Below, one piece after another: positions 39,396 through 50,767 of a DNA stretch of 64,000 nucleotides. This DNA is from Marinobacter qingdaonensis (GTDB lineage Bacteria; Pseudomonadota; Gammaproteobacteria; Pseudomonadales; Oleiphilaceae): positions 2,170,001 through 2,234,000 of the forward strand of contig NZ_JAYDCJ010000003.1 of assembly GCF_034555935.1 (NCBI RefSeq). The letters are read 5' to 3'. Made by a program: the position numbers and the translations under genes. Positions within the stretch are counted from its first letter, which is position 1. Each line of letters opens with the position of its first letter. The notes beneath the pieces are model-generated. The model was given only the letters and a program-made list of their open reading frames with translations. It was not told the origin of the DNA and ran no database searches.

Positions 39396-40700
39396 ATGCA
39401 AGTGTCTGTTGAAACGACCTCCAACATCGAACGTCGCATGACGATTGGTGTGCCCGCCCAGGAAATTGACCAGGCGGTCCAAAAGCGCCTGCAGGAAACC
39501 GCGCGCACCGTGCGCCTGAACGGTTTCCGCCCGGGCAAGGTGCCCATGAAGGTGGTAAAGCGTCGTTTCGGTGACAGCGTCCGCCAGGAAGTTGTGGGCG
39601 AAGTGATGCGCGATCAGTACGTCAAGGCGCTGCAGGAGCAGGACATCAACCCGGCAGGCTGGCCGAAGTTCGAGCCGAAGGTGATGGAAGAGGGCAAGGA
39701 CCTGGAATTTGTGGCCATCTTCGAGGTGCTGCCGGAAATCGAACTGGGTGACCTGAGCAAGATCTCCGTCGAGAAGCTGACCTCCGAGATCTCCGAGAAA
39801 GACGTCGACAAGATGATCGACAACCTGCGTCGCCAGCAGGCCACCATGAAGGAAGTCAAGCGCAAGTCCAAGAGCAAGGACGTGCTGACCATTGATTTCA
39901 AAGGCTTCATCGACGGTGAAGAGTTCGAGGGTGGCGCCGCCGAAGGCCATCGCCTGACCCTGGGCTCCGGCCAGATGATCCCGGGCTTCGAGAAAGCCGT
40001 TCAGGGTGGCAAGGCCGGCGAGGACATGGAGATCGAGGTGACCTTCCCGGAGGATTACCACAACGAGGAGCTGGCGGGTAAGCCGGCCAAGTTCGAGATC
40101 AAGATCCACAAGGTTGAAGAGCCGCAGCTGCCTGAGCTGGACGCCGAGTTCTTCAAGAAGTTCGGCATCGACGCCGAAGACGAAGCCAGCTTCCGCGAAG
40201 AAGTGCAGAAGAACATGGAGCGCGAGCTGAAGCAGGCGGTGTCCAATAAGGTCAAGAACGACGTGGTTGACGGTCTGCTCGAGAGCACCGAGCTGGACGT
40301 GCCGGCGGCGCTGGTGGACCAGGAAATCGACCGTCTGCGTCAGGACGCGGTTCAGCGTTTCGGTGGCCAGGTTGACTTCCAGCAGCTGCCCAAGGAAATC
40401 TTCCAGGAGCAGGCTGAGCGTCGCGTGAAGACCGGTCTGCTGTTCCAGGAAGTGGTCAAGCAGAACGACCTGAAGGCCGAGCCGGCCAAGGTGGACGAAA
40501 AGATCCAGGAGATCGCGTCTACGTATGAACAGCCGGAAGAGGTGGTTGCCCACTTCAACAGCAACCCGGAGCAGAAGTCCCAGATCGAGTCCTCCGTTCT
40601 GGAAGACCAGGTTGTTGACTTTGTCCTGGAGCGGGCCAAGGTAAAAGAGAAGAAGGTCAAGTACGAAGAAGCCGTTCAGGCAGGGCAGCAGCAGCGCTGA
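39396..40700 (+). CDS. tig: Trigger factor
   Basis: Trigger factor is the ribosome-bound chaperone and peptidyl-prolyl isomerase that meets nascent chains at L23. The 434-residue protein has the ribosome-binding signature GFRPGKVPMKVVKRRFG in the N-terminal domain, a central FKBP domain (about residues 155-245, with DVLTIDFKGFIDGEEFEGG) and a helical C-terminal chaperone domain. GAGG lies about 8 nt before the ATG. It opens the tig-clpP-clpX-lon block. Confidence 0.97.
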   Translation: MQVSVETTSNIERRMTIGVPAQEIDQAVQKRLQETARTVRLNGFRPGKVPMKVVKRRFGDSVRQEVVGEVMRDQYVKALQEQDINPAGWPKFEPKVMEEGKDLEFVAIFEVLPEIELGDLSKISVEKLTSEISEKDVDKMIDNLRRQQATMKEVKRKSKSKDVLTIDFKGFIDGEEFEGGAAEGHRLTLGSGQMIPGFEKAVQGGKAGEDMEIEVTFPEDYHNEELAGKPAKFEIKIHKVEEPQLPELDAEFFKKFGIDAEDEASFREEVQKNMERELKQAVSNKVKNDVVDGLLESTELDVPAALVDQEIDRLRQDAVQRFGGQVDFQQLPKEIFQEQAERRVKTGLLFQEVVKQNDLKAEPAKVDEKIQEIASTYEQPEEVVAHFNSNPEQKSQIESSVLEDQVVDFVLERAKVKEKKVKYEEAVQAGQQQR

Positions 40701-40746
40701 TCCTGTCCGGGCCGGGGTGACCTCCGGCCCGGTTGGCCGAACGACG

Positions 40747-40774
40747 AAAACAGCCGGCATGTCCGGCTGTTTTC
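40747..40774. terminator. Terminator after tig
   Basis: AAAACAGCCGG and CCGGCTGTTTT pair around CATGT, with short A and T runs. Confidence 0.85.
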
Positions 40775-40875
40775 ATCTGGGCCGGCGGCTGGCAAAGTAA
40801 GCAGTGCAGTAATACCCAGAGTGAAAGCCGTGGCGCGAGTCCACGACCCATTGTCCATAAGGAGTTCAGGCGCAC

Positions 40876-41511
40876 ATGACGCAGAAACCAATTGATGGTC
40901 CCGCAATGGTTACCAATTCCGGCCTGGTGCCGATGGTTATTGAGCAGACGGCTCGGGGCGAGCGCTCGTTTGATATCTACTCCCGGCTCCTGAAGGAGCG
41001 GGTGATTTTCATGGTCGGTCCGGTCGAGGACCACATGGCGAACCTGATCGTTGCCCAGTTGTTGTTCCTGGAATCCGAGAATCCGGACAAGGACATTCAC
41101 CTGTACATCAACAGTCCCGGCGGTTCCGTCACAGCCGGTATGTCCATCTACGACACCATGCAGTTCATCAAGCCGGACGTGGCCACCCTGTGTGTCGGTC
41201 AGGCCGCGAGCATGGGCGCCTTCCTGCTGGCAGGTGGCGCGGCTGGCAAGCGGGCCTGTCTGCCCAATTCCCGGGTGATGATTCACCAGCCCCTGGGCGG
41301 TTATCAGGGTCAGGCGACCGACATCGAGATTCACACCCGTGAAATCCTCAAGATCCGCCACACCCTGAATTCCATCCTGGCGCACCACACCGGGCAGGAC
41401 CTGGACACCATCGCCAAGGACACCGACCGTGATAACTTCATGGATCCGCAGCAGGCGAAGGACTACGGGCTCATCGATTCTATACTTGATAAGCGCGTGC
41501 CGAATAAATAA
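40876..41511 (+). CDS. clpP: ATP-dependent Clp protease proteolytic subunit
   Basis: ClpP is the serine protease barrel that works with ClpX or ClpA. The 211-residue precursor has the catalytic triad: Ser112 in GQAASMGAF, His137 in VMIHQPLGG and Asp in the AKDTDRDNF region. Residues before about 15 are probably removed by self-processing, as in E. coli. clpX follows after 76 nt, with a hairpin in the gap. Confidence 0.97.
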   Translation: MTQKPIDGPAMVTNSGLVPMVIEQTARGERSFDIYSRLLKERVIFMVGPVEDHMANLIVAQLLFLESENPDKDIHLYINSPGGSVTAGMSIYDTMQFIKPDVATLCVGQAASMGAFLLAGGAAGKRACLPNSRVMIHQPLGGYQGQATDIEIHTREILKIRHTLNSILAHHTGQDLDTIAKDTDRDNFMDPQQAKDYGLIDSILDKRVPNK

Positions 41512-41537
41512 TACTGGAAGTAATCGCATCATACTTG

Positions 41538-41564
41538 GCCGGCGTAATAGCCAGTAACGCCGGC
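41538..41564 (+). other. Hairpin between clpP and clpX
   Basis: GCCGGCG (41538-41544) and CGCCGGC (41558-41564) pair around a 13-nt loop. No T run follows. It may weaken read-through or mark a processing point, letting ClpP and ClpX levels differ. Confidence 0.5.
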
Positions 41565-41587
41565 TAACCAAGACCAGAGGTAATTCA

Positions 41588-42871
41588 ATGGCAGATGATA
41601 GAAACGGCAGGGGCGACGATAACGGCAAGTTGCTCTACTGCTCGTTTTGCGGAAAGAGCCAGCATGAAGTCCGAAAGCTCATTGCAGGGCCCTCGGTGTT
41701 CATCTGCGACGAGTGCGTGGACCTGTGCAATGACATTATCCGTGAAGAAATTCAGGAAAATGCTCAGGAAGAGGCCAGCGACCGTCTCCCGACGCCTGCT
41801 GAGATCCGCGACACCCTGAACGAGTACGTCATCGGGCAAGACCGCGCCAAGGTGGTGCTGTCGGTAGCGGTGTACAACCACTACAAACGCCTGCGCTACG
41901 GCGAGGGCAAGGCCGATGTCGAGCTGGGCAAGAGCAACATCCTGCTGATTGGCCCGACCGGTAGCGGTAAGACCCTGCTGGCCGAGACCCTGGCCCGCAT
42001 GCTGAATGTTCCTTTCACCATTGCTGATGCGACCACGCTGACCGAGGCGGGCTATGTGGGTGAGGACGTCGAGAACATCATCCAGAAGCTGCTGCAGAAG
42101 TGCGACTACGACGTCGACAAGGCCCAGCGTGGCATTGTCTACATCGATGAAATCGACAAGATTTCCCGTAAGTCGGACAACCCCTCCATCACCCGGGATG
42201 TCTCCGGTGAAGGTGTGCAGCAAGCGCTGCTGAAGCTGATTGAGGGTACCGTGGCGTCGGTTCCACCCCAGGGTGGCCGCAAGCACCCGCAGCAGGAGTT
42301 CCTGCAGGTCGACACCGGCAACATCCTGTTCATCTGTGGCGGCGCCTTTGCCGGCCTGGACAAGGTGATTCAGGAGCGGTCGGAGCGCAGCTCCATCGGT
42401 TTCTCCGCCTCGGTGGTGAGCCAGGACGACAGCAAGAGCACAGGCGACATCATCAAGGACGTGGAAACCGAGGACCTGGTCAAGTTCGGCCTGATTCCCG
42501 AGTTCGTCGGTCGTTTGCCGGTGGTCGCAACCCTGACCGAGCTGGACGAGGCAGCCCTGGTCCAGATCCTGACTGAGCCCAAGAACGCCCTCACCAAGCA
42601 GTACCAGAAGCTGTTTGACATGGAAGGCGTCGAGCTGGATTTCCGCGAGGATGCACTGCGTGCAGTGGCGCGCAAGGCCATGGAGCGGAAGACCGGTGCC
42701 CGGGGCCTGCGGTCGATCATGGAGGCGACCCTGCTGGATACCATGTATCAGATCCCGTCCGAGCACGATGTGACCAAGGTGGTGATCGACGAAAGCGTGA
42801 TCGACGGCGATTCCGAGCCGTTCAAGATCTACGCCAGCAGCGATCACGCCAAGGCAGTCCCGGAAGACTGA
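41588..42871 (+). CDS. clpX: ATP-dependent Clp protease ATPase subunit ClpX
   Basis: ClpX unfolds substrates and feeds them to ClpP. The 427-residue AAA+ protein has the N-terminal zinc-binding domain (YCSFCGKS and [10 protein letters not shown]), Walker A GPTGSGKT (Lys128), the pore loop GYVGED, Walker [11 protein letters not shown] and the ClpP-docking IGF loop (SSIGFSASV). It ends in front of a terminator at 42894-42920. Confidence 0.97.
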   Translation: MADDRNGRGDDNGKLLYCSFCGKSQHEVRKLIAGPSVFICDECVDLCNDIIREEIQENAQEEASDRLPTPAEIRDTLNEYVIGQDRAKVVLSVAVYNHYKRLRYGEGKADVELGKSNILLIGPTGSGKTLLAETLARMLNVPFTIADATTLTEAGYVGEDVENIIQKLLQKCDYDVDKAQRGIVYIDEIDKISRKSDNPSITRDVSGEGVQQALLKLIEGTVASVPPQGGRKHPQQEFLQVDTGNILFICGGAFAGLDKVIQERSERSSIGFSASVVSQDDSKSTGDIIKDVETEDLVKFGLIPEFVGRLPVVATLTELDEAALVQILTEPKNALTKQYQKLFDMEGVELDFREDALRAVARKAMERKTGARGLRSIMEATLLDTMYQIPSEHDVTKVVIDESVIDGDSEPFKIYASSDHAKAVPED

Positions 42872-42893
42872 TCGGTGACGGCAAGCAAGCAGT

Positions 42894-42920
42894 AAAAAAG
42901 GGGCGGAAACGCCCCTTTTC
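42894..42920. terminator. Terminator after clpX
   Basis: AAGGGGCG and CGCCCCTT pair around a GAAA tetraloop, flanked by A and T runs. Confidence 0.9.
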
Positions 42921-43034
42921 ACGTTCTGTATCCCAATATTCCCCGCGCGTTTCGTTTGGTAAAAAGATTGCAATTTTTGAGGGCGCCCCAATGAAGGGTG
43001 GTATGCTCAAAGAAACACCGTCAGAGGATTCCCT

Positions 43035-45452
43035 ATGACCCGGATACCCGAAAATACTGTGCACGAATACCCGTTGCTGCCGTTGCGTGATGTGGTGGTG
43101 TTCCCGCACATGGTGGTCCCGCTGTTTGTGGGCCGTGAAAAGTCCATCCAGGCGCTCGAAGCCGCGATGGAAGGGAGCAAGGAAATTCTGCTGGTCGCCC
43201 AGCGGGACGCTTCCACCGACGAGCCGGGTCCCGGTGACGTATTCGAGATGGGGACCCTGGCCACGGTCCTGCAGATGCTGCGGCTGCCGGATGGCACCGT
43301 AAAGGTACTGGTCGAGGGTAATGCCCGCGCCACCATCAGTGACATCACCGAGGGCGACTTCCTGTCCGGCGGTGCCGTGCTGATGGAGGAAGAGGGGCTG
43401 CCGGAGCGCGAACAGGACGTGCTGATCAAGACCCTGATGGACGAGTTTGAAAAGTACGTCAAGCTGTCCAAGAAGGTGCCGTCGGAGGTCTCCAACGCCC
43501 TGACCGGTGTCGAGGAACTGGAGCGCCTGGCCGACACCATGGCCGCGCACCTCGAGATGCGCATTCCCGAGAAGCAGGAACTGCTGGAAGCGCTGGATGT
43601 GCGCAAGCGGGTGGACCTGCTGCTGGGCAAGCTGGATGGCGAGATCGACCTGATCGAGGTCGAGAAGCGCATCCGTGGCCGGGTCAAGAAGCAGATGGAG
43701 CGCAGCCAGCGCGAGTACTACCTGAACGAGCAGATGAAAGCCATCCAGAAGGAGATGGGGCAGCTTGGCGAGGGTAACAACGACTTTGAAGAGCTCGAGC
43801 AGAAGCTCGAGGAAGCCGGTCTGCCGGAAGAAGCCCGGAAGAAGACCGAGGCGGAACTGAACAAGCTGAAGATGATGTCGCCCATGTCCGCCGAAGCCAC
43901 GGTGGTGCGCGGCTACATCGACTGGATGCTGGCGGTGCCCTGGAAGAAGCGCAGCCGGGTCCGTCACGACATCGAGAAGGCCCGCGAGATTCTGGATCGC
44001 GACCACTACGGGCTGGACGAGGTCAAGAAACGCATTCTGGAGTACCTGGCGGTGCAAAGCCGGGTGAAGAAGGTGAAGGGGCCGGTGCTGTGCCTGGTTG
44101 GGCCTCCGGGTGTGGGTAAGACCTCCCTGGGGCAGTCCATTGCCCGGGCCACCAACCGCAAGTACACCCGGATGGCGCTGGGTGGTGTCCGCGATGAGGC
44201 GGAGATCCGTGGCCACCGCAAGACTTACATCGGTGCCCTGCCGGGCAAGCTGCTGCAGAAGCTGTCCAAGGTGGGCGTGAAAAACCCGCTGTTCCTGTTC
44301 GACGAGATCGACAAGATGGGCATGGACCACCGCGGCGACCCGGCCTCGGCCCTGCTGGAAGTGCTGGATCCGGAACAGAACCACACCTTCAACGACCATT
44401 ATCTGGAGGTCGACTACGATCTGTCCGATGTGATGTTTGTGTGTACTTCCAACTCCATGGACATTCCGCCGGCGCTGCTGGACCGGATGGAGATCATCCG
44501 CATCCCGGGCTACACCGAGGACGAAAAGGTCAACATCGCGCTGCGGTACCTGCTGCCCAAGCAGATCAAGGCCAATGGCCTGCGCAAGGACGAGCTGGTG
44601 ATTCCCGAGGCGACCCTGCGCGACCTGATCCGCTACTACACCCGGGAAGCCGGTGTGCGTGGCCTGGAGCGCGAGATCGCCAAGATCTGCCGCAAGGTGG
44701 TGCGTGAGCACGTTGAGGCCAACGACAAGGCGTCGGTGACCCTCGAGCCCGACATGCTGGAGGACTACTCCGGGGTCAAGAAGTTCAAGTACGGCCTGGC
44801 GGAAGAGAAGAACCAGATCGGGCAGGTCACCGGCCTGGCCTGGACCCAGGTGGGTGGCGAGCTGCTGACCATCGAGTGTGCGCTGACCTCCGGCAAGGGC
44901 CGGGTGGTGAAGACCGGTTCCCTGGGTGACGTCATGCAGGAGTCGATCCAGACTGCCCTGACCGTGGTGCGCAGTCGCGCCCCGGGTCTCGGTATCCCTG
45001 ACGATTTCCACGAAAAACACGACCTGCACGTGCACGTGCCGGAGGGCGCAACCCCGAAAGATGGGCCAAGTGCCGGTATTGGCATGTGCACCGCGCTGGT
45101 GTCTTCGCTGACCAAAATTCCGGTTCGGGCCGACGTGGCCATGACCGGCGAGATTACCCTGCGCGGCCGTGTCCTGGCCATTGGCGGGCTCAAGGAGAAG
45201 CTCCTGGCGGCCCATCGCGGTGGCATCAAGACGGTTCTGATCCCTGATGAAAATGTTCGTGATCTCAAGGAGATACCGGATAATATCAAGGAATCGCTGG
45301 AGATCCGTCCGGTGAAGTGGATCGACGAGGTGCTGGATATTGCGCTGGCGTATCCGCCCGAGCCACGCACCGCCGACGAGTCATCCGGCGCCGGATCGGG
45401 CAAACCCCGGGACGACGAAGGCGACGCCGCAGAGCGCATAAATACTCATTAA
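43035..45452 (+). CDS. lon: ATP-dependent protease Lon
   Basis: Lon degrades damaged and regulatory proteins. The 805-residue protein has the N-terminal substrate domain ([22 protein letters not shown]), the AAA+ module with Walker [10 protein letters not shown] (Lys362), and a C-terminal protease domain with Ser679 in [10 protein letters not shown] and its Lys partner in [12 protein letters not shown]. Both numbers match E. coli Lon. The gene has its own upstream region after the clpX terminator. Confidence 0.97.
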   Translation: MTRIPENTVHEYPLLPLRDVVVFPHMVVPLFVGREKSIQALEAAMEGSKEILLVAQRDASTDEPGPGDVFEMGTLATVLQMLRLPDGTVKVLVEGNARATISDITEGDFLSGGAVLMEEEGLPEREQDVLIKTLMDEFEKYVKLSKKVPSEVSNALTGVEELERLADTMAAHLEMRIPEKQELLEALDVRKRVDLLLGKLDGEIDLIEVEKRIRGRVKKQMERSQREYYLNEQMKAIQKEMGQLGEGNNDFEELEQKLEEAGLPEEARKKTEAELNKLKMMSPMSAEATVVRGYIDWMLAVPWKKRSRVRHDIEKAREILDRDHYGLDEVKKRILEYLAVQSRVKKVKGPVLCLVGPPGVGKTSLGQSIARATNRKYTRMALGGVRDEAEIRGHRKTYIGALPGKLLQKLSKVGVKNPLFLFDEIDKMGMDHRGDPASALLEVLDPEQNHTFNDHYLEVDYDLSDVMFVCTSNSMDIPPALLDRMEIIRIPGYTEDEKVNIALRYLLPKQIKANGLRKDELVIPEATLRDLIRYYTREAGVRGLEREIAKICRKVVREHVEANDKASVTLEPDMLEDYSGVKKFKYGLAEEKNQIGQVTGLAWTQVGGELLTIECALTSGKGRVVKTGSLGDVMQESIQTALTVVRSRAPGLGIPDDFHEKHDLHVHVPEGATPKDGPSAGIGMCTALVSSLTKIPVRADVAMTGEITLRGRVLAIGGLKEKLLAAHRGGIKTVLIPDENVRDLKEIPDNIKESLEIRPVKWIDEVLDIALAYPPEPRTADESSGAGSGKPRDDEGDAAERINTH

Positions 45453-45467
45453 AGCCTTGTGGAGTTG

Positions 45468-45497
45468 TTGACACGCCAGAGAGCCCGTTGGTATAAC
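45468..45497 (+). promoter_or_regulatory. Sigma-70 promoter of hupB
   Basis: A perfect TTGACA (45468-45473) and TATAAC (45492-45497) with an 18-nt spacer lie about 190 nt before the hupB start, giving a long leader that contains no convincing reading frame. Confidence 0.6.
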
Positions 45498-45690
45498 TGT
45501 TTCGCCGTGAAGCAGCCAATACCAAGGGCTCCCGCGCATTAAGTGCCTATTCCGAGCACCGGTTAACAGCCGCAAGGAATAAGAAAACTGAAGAATGGAA
45601 TTCTCCGACCGCTTATGCGATAGTCGAGAGCGTCCGCGAAAAAACAAACCAACCTATAACATCTTCAACCTGAAATCGAAGGGGTTTAGT

Positions 45691-45963
45691 GTGAACAAGT
45701 CCGAACTTATTGATGCAATTGCAGAGTCCGCAGATATCTCCAAAGCCGCCGCTGGCCGTGCTCTGGATTCCATGACCAACTCCATCACCGGTGCCCTGAA
45801 AAAGGGTGATCAGGTTACCCTGATCGGTTTTGGTACTTTCTCTGTAAAAGAGCGTGCTGCTCGTACCGGTCGTAACCCGCAGACTGGTGCCGAGATCAAG
45901 ATTCCGGCCTCCAAAGTGCCTGGTTTCAAAGCAGGCAAGGCCCTGAAAGACGCCGTTAAGTAA
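45691..45963 (+). CDS. hupB: Nucleoid protein HU, beta subunit
   Basis: HU is an abundant dimeric DNA-bending protein. The 90-residue product [20 protein letters not shown]... carries the DNA-binding arm signature [21 protein letters not shown]. Translation starts at GTG 45691 after AAGGGG; the frame is open 32 codons further upstream, but that segment is not HU-like. It is the usual gene after lon. Confidence 0.96.
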   Translation: MNKSELIDAIAESADISKAAAGRALDSMTNSITGALKKGDQVTLIGFGTFSVKERAARTGRNPQTGAEIKIPASKVPGFKAGKALKDAVK

Positions 45964-46013
45964 CGGTTCTTTCTCAGGCAGCTCCTGTCGCAGGGGGCTG
46001 CCCAGAAGAATTC

Positions 46014-46046
46014 AAGGCGCATTCCGGACAGGGTGCGCCTTTTTAC
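46014..46046 (+). terminator. Terminator after hupB
   Basis: AAGGCGCA (46014-46021) and TGCGCCTT (46034-46041) pair around 12 nt, with a T run. A second stem (GGCAGC.../...GCTGCC, about 45977-46002) precedes it. Confidence 0.82.
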
Positions 46047-46116
46047 GTTCAGTGCCCCAGTGCCCATCGCCAAACGATAAAAACCTCAGGACCTTGAACA
46101 GGGATTCGGGAGAAAC

Positions 46117-47970
46117 ATGCTTCAAGATATTCGGGAAAATGCCCAAGGCACCATTGCCAAGATCATTATCGGTCTGCTGATCGTGTCGCTATCCATCTGG
46201 GGAATGGACGCCATCATTGGCGGCTTCTCCGGCGAGCCCGAGGTGGCGACCGTCAATGGTGAAGATATTACCGAGCGCGAATTCCTGCGCCTGGTCCAGA
46301 TGGAAAGTCAGCGTCGTCTGTCGCGCATGGAAACGCCGGATCCGTCCCTGCTGAACGACGACCAGATCCGTCGCGAAGTGCTCGAGTCCCTGATCCAGCA
46401 GCAGGTCCTGATCCAGGACGCCGACAGCCAGGGGCTGGCCCTGACCGACGCCGACATCGACGCCCTGATTACCCAGATGCCCCAGTTCCAGGTGGACGGC
46501 CAGTTCAATCGTGACCGCTTCGTTTCCACCGTCCGCAACATGGGCATGGGGGTGCGTGAATTCCGGGAGGCCATGCGCAAGCAGTACGTGGTGAACCAGA
46601 TTCGTGCCGGCATCGTGCAAAGCGGCGTGGCCGCCGACGAAAACGTTGCACAGCTGCTGCGCATCCAGAACCAGACCCGGGACTTCCGCGTCGTCACCGT
46701 GCCCGAGAGCGCGGTGGCCGATGAGGTCGAGGTCACTGACGAGGACGTCGAATCCTTTTACCAGGCCAACAGCAGTGCCTTCCAGCAGCCAGAGCAGGTG
46801 GATGCTGCCTACATTACCCTGTCGCTGGGTGCCCTCGCGGACACCATTGAGGTCAGCGACGAGGAGCTGCAGACCTATTACGAGCAGCGGGCCTCGGAGC
46901 TGGCCCGGGAAGAGCGTCGGGCCGCGCACATCCTGATTGAGGATGGCGAGAACGCGGACGAGACCATGGCCAAGATCCAGCAAGAGCTGGCGGATGGTGC
47001 CTCCTTCGCCGATCTGGCCGAGGAATACTCGGTGGACACTGTCTCCGCCCGTGAGGGTGGTGATCTGGGTTTCGCCGGCCGTGGTGTTTACGACCAGGCC
47101 TTCGAGCAGGCGCTGTTTGCGCTGGAGGAGGGCGAGGTGTCCGAGCCGGTGGAAACCAGTTTCGGCGTACACCTGATCAAGCTGGAAGAGGTGCGTCGTT
47201 CCGATGTGCCGGCTCTGGCCGACATTGCCGACCAGCTGCGTAACGAGCTGGCTCGTGACCGCGCCGAGGAGCGGTTCGCGGAGTACCGCACCAAGCTGGC
47301 CGATTCCGCCTATTCCGCGGACGACCTGGCCGGACCGGCGGAAGAGCTGGGCCTTGAGGTGCGCGAGGCTAAGGGCATCACCCGTGACGGCGGCATGGCG
47401 CCGTTCGATCATCAGGGCCTGGTGCGCCAGCTGTTCTCTGCCGATGTGGTTGAGGACGGTTACAACACCGAGCTGATTGATGTGGGTGATAACGTGTCCG
47501 TTGTGGCGCGGGTTCGCGAATACCGCGAGGCGCAGCAGCTGCCGCTGGAGCAGGTGGCCGGTGACGTCCGTGCGCGCCTGCTGGCGGAAAGAACCCGGGC
47601 GGCCCTGCGTGGCCGCGCCGAGGCCATTATAGCCGGTCTGGAAGCCGGCCAGAGCCTGGACGAGCTGGTGGAAGGCGAGTGGGTCAGCTATGAAGCGGCG
47701 TCCCGCAATAACCAGGAAGCCGGTGCCGACGTGATGGGTACCGTGTTCTCGCTGGCGCGTCCGGCTGAAGGCGAGGCCAGCTACGGTCACGCCGTTACCC
47801 CAAGCCGAGCGGCCATCGTGGCGCTGGACGCGGTCAACGAAGGCGAGGTCGACGATGGCGGTGCCGAGTTCGGCCAGTTGAGCCAGTTCCTGGCGTCACT
47901 GGAAGGGCAGCGTGAGTACGGTGCCTACCAGCAACTGCTGCGCAACCGCGCCGAGGTCGAGCGCCCGTAA
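46117..47970 (+). CDS. ppiD: Periplasmic folding chaperone PpiD
   Basis: PpiD is an inner-membrane-anchored periplasmic chaperone associated with the SecYEG exit. The 617-residue protein has a single N-terminal helix (about residues 14-34, IAKIIIGLLIVSLSIWGMDA), a SurA-like N-terminal domain, a parvulin domain (about residues 265-360, AAHILIEDG... GDLGFAGRG... SFGVHLIKLEEV) and a C-terminal domain. It is the normal neighbour after hupB and is followed by a terminator. Confidence 0.95.
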   Translation: MLQDIRENAQGTIAKIIIGLLIVSLSIWGMDAIIGGFSGEPEVATVNGEDITEREFLRLVQMESQRRLSRMETPDPSLLNDDQIRREVLESLIQQQVLIQDADSQGLALTDADIDALITQMPQFQVDGQFNRDRFVSTVRNMGMGVREFREAMRKQYVVNQIRAGIVQSGVAADENVAQLLRIQNQTRDFRVVTVPESAVADEVEVTDEDVESFYQANSSAFQQPEQVDAAYITLSLGALADTIEVSDEELQTYYEQRASELAREERRAAHILIEDGENADETMAKIQQELADGASFADLAEEYSVDTVSAREGGDLGFAGRGVYDQAFEQALFALEEGEVSEPVETSFGVHLIKLEEVRRSDVPALADIADQLRNELARDRAEERFAEYRTKLADSAYSADDLAGPAEELGLEVREAKGITRDGGMAPFDHQGLVRQLFSADVVEDGYNTELIDVGDNVSVVARVREYREAQQLPLEQVAGDVRARLLAERTRAALRGRAEAIIAGLEAGQSLDELVEGEWVSYEAASRNNQEAGADVMGTVFSLARPAEGEASYGHAVTPSRAAIVALDAVNEGEVDDGGAEFGQLSQFLASLEGQREYGAYQQLLRNRAEVERP

Positions 47971-48009
47971 GCGGCGGACCGCGGGGCGCCGCCGGTGCCC
48001 CAAGTAACG

Positions 48010-48037
48010 AAAACCCGGGATCCTCCCGGGTTTTTTT
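48010..48037 (+). terminator. Terminator after ppiD
   Basis: AACCCGGGA and TCCCGGGTT pair around TCC, followed by T7. Confidence 0.93.
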
Positions 48038-48062
48038 ATGCCCGGTGCCCGGGATTTAGGCC

Positions 48063-48087
48063 CAAAAAAGCCGGCACGAGGCCGGCT
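48063..48087 (-). terminator. Terminator after the LamB-type porin gene
   Basis: AGCCGGC (48069-48075) and GCCGGCT (48081-48087) form a stem; the A6 run at 48064-48069 reads as a T run on the minus strand, so it fits minus-strand transcription from the porin gene. Confidence 0.8.
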
Positions 48088-48120
48088 AAATGGGTCCAAA
48101 GGGAGACGCGTTAATTCACC

Positions 48121-49680
<1,560 letters not shown>

Positions 49681-50553
49681 TTATTCCGACGGGAAGCGAG
49701 TGGGCTTGAGGCTTTCCTTGATCTTTTTCAGGTGGCCCAGGAAATCGGCGCCGCGCTTCAGGGTCACGCCAGTGGCGAGGATGTCGATCACCGTCAGGTG
49801 GATGATCCGCGACGACATCGGCATGTACACCTCGGTGTCCTCCGGTGCCGTGACTCCCAGGACCGCGGTGCAGACCTGGGCCAGCGGCGAGTCCGGATTG
49901 GTGATGCCGATCACGGTGGCGCCGTTGTCCCGCGCCAGGCGCGCAATGTCCACGGTTTCGCGGGTCCGGCCGGTATAGGAGATCAGCACAATGACGTCGC
50001 CAACCGCGGTGCCGGCGGCGACCATGCGCTGCATCAGGGCGTCGTCGTAGGCCATGACCGGAATGTTGAACCGGAAGAATTTGTGCTGGGCGTCCAGGGC
50101 GACGGCGGCCGAGCCACCCATGCCGAAAAAGCTGATCTGCTTGGCCTGGATCAGGTAGTCGATGACCCGGGCCAGGGCCTTCGGATCCAGCGCCTGGCGG
50201 GCCTTGTCGAGGCTGGCGATGGTACTGAGCATGATCTTGTCGGCAAACTCCGCCACCGTGTCGTCCGGTTGCACGTTCTGGCCGACGTAGGGCGTGCCGG
50301 TGGCAATGCTCTGGGCCAGGCGGATCTTGAAGTCCGGGAACCCGGTGGCGGAGAAGCCCCGGCAGAACCGGTTCACCGTCGGTTCGCTAACCTCGGCCGC
50401 CCGGGCCAGGGCAGCTATGCTGTATCGGGTGGCGGCACTGGGGTCCCGGAGAATGGCCTCGGCGACTTTGCGCTCCGATTTGTTGAGATTGTCCAGTCGG
50501 GCCTGGATGTCTTCAAGCAGGTTGTCGTCCCGGTGCGCCTGGTTCGCGGCCAT
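49681..50553 (-). CDS. hexR: RpiR-family regulator HexR
   Basis: HexR represses Entner-Doudoroff and related genes and is released by 2-keto-3-deoxy-6-phosphogluconate. The 290-residue protein has the N-terminal RpiR helix-turn-helix ([21 protein letters not shown]) and a SIS sugar-phosphate domain ([35 protein letters not shown]). It is divergent from zwf-pgl-eda, the classical hexR location, with HexR-like sites between. Confidence 0.94.
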   Translation of the reverse strand: MAANQAHRDDNLLEDIQARLDNLNKSERKVAEAILRDPSAATRYSIAALARAAEVSEPTVNRFCRGFSATGFPDFKIRLAQSIATGTPYVGQNVQPDDTVAEFADKIMLSTIASLDKARQALDPKALARVIDYLIQAKQISFFGMGGSAAVALDAQHKFFRFNIPVMAYDDALMQRMVAAGTAVGDVIVLISYTGRTRETVDIARLARDNGATVIGITNPDSPLAQVCTAVLGVTAPEDTEVYMPMSSRIIHLTVIDILATGVTLKRGADFLGHLKKIKESLKPTRFPSE

Positions 50554-50628
50554 GAAAGGTACTCCCTGTTTCGTGGCGATCAGTAGTGGAATAACGCGGC
50601 GATTATACCGCGTTTCTTACGGACTTTG

Positions 50629-50708
50629 GGTAGTAAAAATATCATTAAGGCAAATTTTTTCTTGGAAAAGTCGATTTTGCCTGTCATTATTTTGATAAAA
50701 TTACTACA
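50629..50708. promoter_or_regulatory. HexR-like sites in the hexR/zwf divergent region
   Basis: Measured against the recalled gammaproteobacterial HexR consensus TGTARTWWWAYTACA, bases 50694-50708 (GATAAAATTACTACA) match at 12 of 15 positions and 50629-50643 at 11 of 15. The region is strongly A/T rich. Which is the true operator cannot be decided by eye. Confidence 0.45.
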
Positions 50709-50767
50709 TTTGTCGTGTTTCGGGGGCGTGACATCGCCACGCCCCACCCATCAGAGAGAAGGATCCA

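Noticed and set aside
42822..45215. A 797-codon minus-strand open frame opposite lon
   Set aside because: Shadow of lon; the product has no recognisable motif and is His/Gln/Leu-rich.
45595..45690. A 32-codon extension of hupB
   Set aside because: The extension is not HU-like, and GTG 45691 has a good ribosome site and the conserved MNKSELI start.
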